DNA of 64,000 bases. Source: Dyadobacter frigoris. Its GTDB lineage: Bacteria; Bacteroidota; Bacteroidia; Cytophagales; Spirosomataceae. The DNA is taken from NCBI RefSeq assembly GCF_005280585.1, contig NZ_SZVO01000001.1, positions 682,001 through 746,000 of the forward strand. Reading direction: 5' to 3'. Shown here in pieces: positions 61,441 to 64,000 of this stretch (positions are counted from its first letter, which is position 1; every line of letters starts with the position of its first letter). Under the pieces are notes generated by a model. That model was not told the origin of the DNA. It searched no databases and worked only from the letters and a program-made list of their open reading frames with translations. The position numbers and the translations under genes were made by a program.

Positions 61441-61462
61441 CTACAACTTATGTGAAAAGAAA

Positions 61463-62095
61463 ATGATAAATTATTTATTGGTCGACTCTCTTCTTCTAGG
61501 TGTTCAACATTCTTTTGAGCCGGACCATATGGCGGCAGTTTCTGTTTTGGCCACGGAAAAAAATCAAAAGCCAAAGGATCGTTTGAAGCTAATCTGGCGG
61601 TCGTCGCACTGGGCGCTTGGGCATTCATTGACGCTAATTCTCTTTGCTTGTCTAGTTTTGATATTGAAATCAACAATCTCTCTGAATATTTCTGAAAAGG
61701 TCGAACTGGTAATTGGGCCTTTGATGATCTGGCTTGGAATTGTTGCTTTTCGCCGGAATTTCAGGAAGCCGAATTTTAAAGCACAACCGATAGTTGAACA
61801 AAAATTTAGCAGATCATTTTGGGTTGGTATGGTGCATGGCCTTGCCGGAACGGGTGGTGCTTGCGCAGTTGCATTAACCCTTGCTGCAAGCGATGCTTAT
61901 ACCGCTGTCTGGATTATCATTCTTCAAAGCTTCGGGATCATCTTCTCCATGTCGGCTTACGGTTATTTCTTCGCTTTTTCTATTAACAAATTTGCCGAGA
62001 AACGGGATTCAGTTTTGAAAATGATCAATTATGTAGTCGGTACTTTTTCAATCGTTATCGGACTTATCACACTATACGGAGCTTTTGAAGGGTAA
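61463..62095 (+). CDS. NicO/UreH-type nickel/cobalt permease
   Basis: A 210-residue membrane protein starting at MINYLLVDSLLLGVQHSFEP; the upstream ATG in the terminator loop is rejected. GVQHSFEPDHMAAVSVL supplies the HX4DH metal motif of Ni/Co transporters, with GHSLTLILFACLV and GMVHGLAGTGGACAVALT as the later conserved stretches. About six hydrophobic segments. Control by the cobalamin riboswitch and the BtuB-like receptor next door point to cobalt uptake rather than nickel. Confidence 0.82.
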   Translation: MINYLLVDSLLLGVQHSFEPDHMAAVSVLATEKNQKPKDRLKLIWRSSHWALGHSLTLILFACLVLILKSTISLNISEKVELVIGPLMIWLGIVAFRRNFRKPNFKAQPIVEQKFSRSFWVGMVHGLAGTGGACAVALTLAASDAYTAVWIIILQSFGIIFSMSAYGYFFAFSINKFAEKRDSVLKMINYVVGTFSIVIGLITLYGAFEG

Positions 62096-62160
62096 TGAAT
62101 TTTCAACAAGTCTTCTTTCTTTTCGCTTAAAATCGCAATCCATTTATATATCCATACCCA

Positions 62161-64000
62161 ATGAATTTCAATTTTTACCAATCTACCATTCATCAACTCA
62201 CGTTTGCAGGTCTATTCGCCATGACCGCCACTTTCTCTGCGCAGGCACAGGAAGTGGTTTTATCAGATTCTACAAGAGAAAATATTTTGAATCCTGTCGT
62301 TGTTACGGCAACGCGTTATGAAACCCGGAAAGAAAAAATTCCTCAAAAACTGAATATTATCACACGTCAGGATATTGAAATGACGCCTTCAAATGACCTG
62401 ACGGATATTGTACGGAAAACGGCTGCGGTGGATGTTATTCAGTATCCAAACCTTTCGTCTGGCATTGGTATCCGTGGTTTTCGTCCCCAGTTTTCGGGAT
62501 TGAATCAGCGGACATTGTTGCTTATTGATGGCCGTGCCGCGGGAGCAACCAATTTGTCTCAAATCAATCTGAATGGTGTTGAAAGAATTGAAGTTTTAAA
62601 AGGCCCGGCTTCTTCTTTGTATGGTTCTCAGGCGATGGGTGGTGTTATCAACATCATTACCCAACGATCAAAAGGAGATACAAAAGGAAATGGTTTTCTG
62701 GAATATGGTAGCTTTCAGTCATACCAGGCCGGACTAAATGCAGGCGGTAATTTGACGAAAAAACTGGATTACGATATGTCATTTTCTTATTTTGAAAGAT
62801 CAAAAAATTACAAGATCGGGAAATGGAATTTGTTCCGTGATGCTTTTGATTATAATACGGTTCGAAAAAATTACACGACTCAACCTGCGCAGGACGTTGA
62901 CGAAACTAAGACAGACGGTGCAACAAGACCTTACACCAAACTACATTATTTCTCAGGTGCATTGAGATTGGGATATCAGTTGAATGACAATTGGAGAGTT
63001 GATATTCGTGGTGATAAATTTCAGGCAAAAGGCGTTGAATCTCCGGGAGAAATTTCTTCCGGATCTACCGAGGCAAGTACCAAAGATGTGGATCGTGCTG
63101 CGTTTGATGTATCGCTGACCGGAAAAATTGGGAACCATAGTCCGAGTCTGAAAGTGTTTACTTCGGAAGAAAATACTAAAAACTATACACTCAATGTATC
63201 CGGCAAACCTGTTGTGCCTTTCCGTTCGGCTGAGTTAGGGAATAATTGGAAAGGTATCCAGGTAAAAGATGTTTGGTCAATCGGTAAGCACTCCTTAATT
63301 GTTGGATATGATTATTTAAATTCTTCAACACAAAGTCGGCGTTGGACGAATGATACCACAGAACGTGCACCGACGCAGCCTGCTTATGCATTAATTTCTT
63401 CTGCCTTTTTCGCTCAGGCGATGTTGAATTTCGGTGGCCTGACTGTTCAGCCGGGTGTTCGTTATGATAATATTACTTTTGATGTGAAGGAAACGGCTCT
63501 TTTACCAACCTATAAATCGGGTAAAAAAACGAATCCGTTTACGAGCCCAAGTCTTGGAATAAGTTATGAACTTGTTCCGGCTTTGCGTGTGAAAGGAACA
63601 ATCGGCCGTGCTTTCGTGACCACGGATGCTTACAGTGTGGCCGGATATAATGAAGTGCGTGATTCAAAAGGAAGAATTGCTGTGACTGCCGGAAATCCTG
63701 ATTTGAAAAATGAAAGTAGCGTGAGCTGGGATTTAGGATTGAGTTTTAATAAACCGAAAACCGGACTTTCTGCAAACGTTACTTATTTCTCAACAAAGGT
63801 AACGAACCGGATTACGAAGGTGATCAGAACGGTTAATGAGCCCCTTGCTAACAAAGATGTGATCGTTTCCCGTGCGACTTTTGTCAACGCGGCCAATGCG
63901 GAAATCAATGGTTTGGAAACGGAAGTGACGTATGATTTTGGTGCATTATCAAATTACAGATATTCGCTGAAAGCTTTTGTGAAGGCAACTTCCATGTTCA
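62161..64000 (+). CDS. TonB-dependent receptor, BtuB-like, truncated at window edge
   Basis: The open frame from ATG 62161 runs past the right edge (613 codons here). Signal peptide with ...FSAQAQE, TonB box-like NPVVVTATRYETRKEKIP, plug motifs LTDIVRKTAAVDVIQYP, GIRGFRPQFSGLNQR, LLIDGRAAGATN and RIEVLKGPASSLYGSQAMGGVINIITQ. The barrel follows with DYDMSFSYFERSKNYKIG and beyond. It lies 65 bp after the riboswitch-controlled permease gene, so cobalamin or cobinamide is the most probable ligand. Confidence 0.88.
   Translation, partial: MNFNFYQSTIHQLTFAGLFAMTATFSAQAQEVVLSDSTRENILNPVVVTATRYETRKEKIPQKLNIITRQDIEMTPSNDLTDIVRKTAAVDVIQYPNLSSGIGIRGFRPQFSGLNQRTLLLIDGRAAGATNLSQINLNGVERIEVLKGPASSLYGSQAMGGVINIITQRSKGDTKGNGFLEYGSFQSYQAGLNAGGNLTKKLDYDMSFSYFERSKNYKIGKWNLFRDAFDYNTVRKNYTTQPAQDVDETKTDGATRPYTKLHYFSGALRLGYQLNDNWRVDIRGDKFQAKGVESPGEISSGSTEASTKDVDRAAFDVSLTGKIGNHSPSLKVFTSEENTKNYTLNVSGKPVVPFRSAELGNNWKGIQVKDVWSIGKHSLIVGYDYLNSSTQSRRWTNDTTERAPTQPAYALISSAFFAQAMLNFGGLTVQPGVRYDNITFDVKETALLPTYKSGKKTNPFTSPSLGISYELVPALRVKGTIGRAFVTTDAYSVAGYNEVRDSKGRIAVTAGNPDLKNESSVSWDLGLSFNKPKTGLSANVTYFSTKVTNRITKVIRTVNEPLANKDVIVSRATFVNAANAEINGLETEVTYDFGALSNYRYSLKAFVKATSMF

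Noticed and set aside
61421..61462. Upstream ATG of the Ni/Co permease gene
   Set aside because: It lies in the loop of the riboswitch terminator hairpin; the start at 61463 gives a normal first membrane helix.
1..64000. CRISPR array, tRNA, rRNA or prophage
   Set aside because: No regularly spaced direct repeats, tRNA-like cloverleafs, rRNA stretches or phage structural genes were seen.

Overview
The window looks like chromosome of a Bacteroidota bacterium of the Cytophagales type (Dyadobacter/Spirosoma-like; inferred from gene content, not from a marker gene). Supporting signs are many small Crp/Fnr and HxlR regulators, TonB-dependent receptors, a GH29 fucosidase with a discoidin-type tail, NIPSNAP, cupin and DUF4242 proteins, weak Shine-Dalgarno sequences and moderate-to-low GC. 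No rRNA, tRNA, CRISPR array or replication origin was seen.

Layout. 1-12.7 kb: a cut alpha/beta hydrolase gene, a REP-like repeat cluster, a BtuB-like receptor, AI-2E and CDF transporters, a DUF1624 acyltransferase-like membrane protein, an alditol-oxidase-like flavoprotein, two tandem paralogous polytopic membrane proteins and an RsmB-type rRNA methyltransferase. 12.9-15.3 kb: a Septu-like defence pair (PtuA ATPase, PtuB HNH nuclease) in which ptuB carries a frameshift. 15.4-30.8 kb: mainly exported or periplasmic functions: GH29 fucosidase, class C acid phosphatase, intradiol dioxygenase, pirin, chagasin-like inhibitor, M28 peptidase, a protealysin-like M4 protease with its emfourin-like inhibitor, and a stand-alone catalase C-terminal domain. 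31-45.5 kb: a regulator-rich stretch with four Crp/Fnr paralogues and two HxlR proteins; several sit beside a clean inverted repeat and a small enzyme or membrane-protein gene. 45.7-50.7 kb: an AT-rich defence-like island with HigB/HigA, a membrane-anchored PIN protein, then a tight cluster of DNA methyltransferase, ParA-type ATPase and SIR2 protein. 50.7-64 kb: a cobalamin region with CobN (N-terminal ferredoxin-like extension), CobB/CbiA, and a cobalamin riboswitch with a terminator upstream of a NicO/UreH-type Ni/Co permease and a BtuB-like receptor that runs off the right edge. Between cobN and cbiA an Rpn-family nuclease gene is split by an IS110-family element.

Most notable points. (1) The IS110 element can be read in detail: its upstream non-coding region holds two segments matching the left and right sides of the exact site in the rpn gene where it sits, plus one matching its own right end, as expected of a bridge RNA. 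(2) The methyltransferase-ParA-SIR2 cluster, perhaps with the PIN-membrane protein, is a candidate undescribed anti-phage system. (3) ptuB has lost two bases relative to its expected frame. (4) The cobalamin riboswitch has one peripheral arm enlarged by a long repeat-derived hairpin. All calls come from reading the sequence; no database search was possible.
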